Assembly: GCA_003230795.1 (NCBI GenBank)
Contig: QIGM01000230.1
Location: forward strand, 1-6,464
DNA from: a bacterium
Lineage (GTDB): Bacteria; Bdellovibrionota_C; UBA2361; SZUA-149
Length of the DNA: 6,464 nt
Reading direction: 5' to 3'
Both the position numbers and the translations under genes were made by a program. The notes beneath the pieces are model-generated. The model saw only the letters and a list, made by a program, of their open reading frames with translations. It had not been told where the DNA came from and made no database searches. Below, piece by piece: positions 5,214 to 6,464 of the stretch (position 1 is its first letter; each line of letters starts with the position of its first letter).

Positions 5214-6464
5214 TTAGGCACTAGCGAACTGATCTTTTGAAATCTCGTAGTCCTTAATCTTATTAAGAAGAGTCTTGTAGCTTACACCAAGTAGCTTTGC
5301 AGCTTTGGACTTGTTGCCACCTGTTTCAGTAAGCGTCTTTAGAATCGCAGTTACTTCCGCTTGTTTAAGGGCTATTCCGGCAATTTCCGGCAAGCTCATT
5401 GCTTCCATACCTTGGCTGCCCGCGCTTGCCGCGTCTATGCTGAGTTCAAAACATTCAGGGGTGAGCAGTGGTGTGTCATCGGCAAATATCATCGCCCTTT
5501 CGATAGTGTTCTCTAGCTCACGCACATTACCTGGCCATCTGTGGCTTGCGAGATAGTTCAGTGCTTCTGGTGTGAGCGTTTTAGCTTCACTTCCCAATTC
5601 AGTGGCGAAACGCTTTACGAAGTACTTAGTGAGTAGGGTGATATCAGCTGGTCGCTCACGAAGAGGTGGAATCTCTAGTACCATCACACCAAGTCGGTAG
5701 TAGAGATCGTCGCGAAAGCCGCCGTCTTTTACTTCTTGAGCGATATCGCAATTGGTCGCAGAGACCACTCTCACATCTACCTTTTGAGTAATACTGCTAC
5801 CGACTCGCTTAATCTCTGATTCTTGCAAGGTTCTGAGCAGTTTCACCTGCAATTGGTGGGGCATATTGCCAATTTCATCGAGAAAGATAGTGCCTCTATC
5901 TGCGACTTCAAACAATCCTAGACGCTGTTCTGTGGCGCCAGTAAAAGCGCCTGCTTCGTGACCGAAGAACTCGCTTTCAAGCAAATCTCCGGGCATGGAT
6001 GCGCAGTTTACAGCGACAAAGCTGTTCTCGACTCGAGGACTTTGCTCGTGGATAAACTGAGCTAAAAGCTCTTTTCCAGTGCCGCTCTCACCAAGAATTA
6101 GCACCGGTGTGCTGAGCGGCGCGACTTTACGCGCCTGCATTAGCACCTGCTCCATTGAAGGGCTTTGCGTGAGGATACGACGGTCCTGATTGCGCATTTT
6201 GCGATCGATTATTCGTCTATGCTGAGAGACTTGGGCGATGAGATTGCATAGCATTGAGGGGTCAAATGGCTTGGTGATGAAGTCCGTAGCACCGAGTTTC
6301 ATTGCCTGTACGGCTGTATCTATGCTGCCGTAGGCGGTCATCACGATGATTGGAATTGAGTTATCGAGGACTTTTGATTCTTTAAGGAAGTCGAGTCCGC
6401 TTTTGTTCGGCAGCTTCAGGTCGGATAGAACGAGCGAGAATTCATTATCTTGGAACATTGCTAA
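5214..6464 (-). CDS. NtrC-family sigma54-dependent response regulator, 5' end cut by window
   Basis: Two-component transcription activator that, when phosphorylated, would use ATP to remodel sigma54 RNA polymerase. Residue numbers count from the internal Met at 6456-6458. The partial receiver has the phospho-acceptor Asp13 (LVLSDLKLP), Thr41 and Lys63. The AAA+ domain has Walker A GESGTGKE at 123-130, the sigma54-contacting GAFTGA loop at 170-175, Walker B IFLDEIG at 191-197, an arginine-finger region FRDDLYYRLG at 248-257, and WPGNVREL at 308-315. A Fis-type HTH ends the protein (about 366-402, NKSKAAKLLGVSYKTLLNKI). That Met is not the real start: about 45 receiver residues, including the acidic pair, are missing and the frame stays open to the window edge (Leu-Ala precede it). 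It converges on ispA with a 48-base gap. Target genes and partner kinase are not visible. Confidence 0.95.
   Translation of the reverse strand, partial: LAMFQDNEFSLVLSDLKLPNKSGLDFLKESKVLDNSIPIIVMTAYGSIDTAVQAMKLGATDFITKPFDPSMLCNLIAQVSQHRRIIDRKMRNQDRRILTQSPSMEQVLMQARKVAPLSTPVLILGESGTGKELLAQFIHEQSPRVENSFVAVNCASMPGDLLESEFFGHEAGAFTGATEQRLGLFEVADRGTIFLDEIGNMPHQLQVKLLRTLQESEIKRVGSSITQKVDVRVVSATNCDIAQEVKDGGFRDDLYYRLGVMVLEIPPLRERPADITLLTKYFVKRFATELGSEAKTLTPEALNYLASHRWPGNVRELENTIERAMIFADDTPLLTPECFELSIDAASAGSQGMEAMSLPEIAGIALKQAEVTAILKTLTETGGNKSKAAKLLGVSYKTLLNKIKDYEISKDQFASA

Noticed and set aside
6456..6458. ATG as the start of the NtrC-type regulator
   Set aside because: It would delete about 45 residues of the receiver domain, and the frame remains open to the window edge. 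The true start lies beyond the window.
1..6464. CRISPR array, tRNA/rRNA gene or insertion sequence
   Set aside because: No regular repeat-spacer pattern, cloverleaf-like sequence, rRNA motifs or transposase with terminal inverted repeats was seen. The only phased repeats are the short iterons.

Overview
The window looks like the core of a plasmid-type replicon (initiator gene, iteron origin, partition operon, centromere sites) joined directly to ordinary chromosomal-type genes. Everything is typical of a Gram-negative bacterium of intermediate GC. The combination of an RPA-type initiator, a Soj-like ParA, an FPP-synthase-like IspA and an NtrC-type sigma54 activator suggests the former Deltaproteobacteria/Bdellovibrionota. 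That placement is an inference from gene style, not from any marker gene.

Layout, left to right: (1) 1-151, a short gene-free tail. (2) 152-1816, minus strand, a 554-residue replication initiator of the RPA family. (3) 1817-2589, a 773-base gene-free region. It holds an AT-rich block (about 1892-1956), five iterons in exact 22-base register (1982-2091), several degenerate and inverted iteron copies out to about 2271, and a 30-base perfect palindrome (2498-2527) just upstream of parA. (4) 2590-3390 parA and 3347-4234 parB, plus strand, overlapping by 44 bases. (5) Two identical 17-base parS-like palindromes, one inside parB (4029-4045) and one 1 base after its stop codon (4236-4252), plus a half site at 4261-4268. 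(6) 4278-5165, a polyprenyl synthetase (ispA-like), co-directional with parAB. (7) 5214-6464, minus strand, an NtrC-family response regulator whose 5' end lies outside the window.

Working model: Rep binds the iterons and opens the neighbouring AT-rich DNA. ParB loads at the two parS-like sites and, with the ParA ATPase, segregates the replicon. The two GTAC-N4-GTAC palindromes, one on the rep side and one on the parA side, may be operators that tie initiation and partition expression together. The unusual point is that this plasmid-like module runs straight into an isoprenoid housekeeping gene. This suggests a chromid, a secondary chromosome, or a chromosome carrying a captured plasmid origin. 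The sequence alone cannot decide which.
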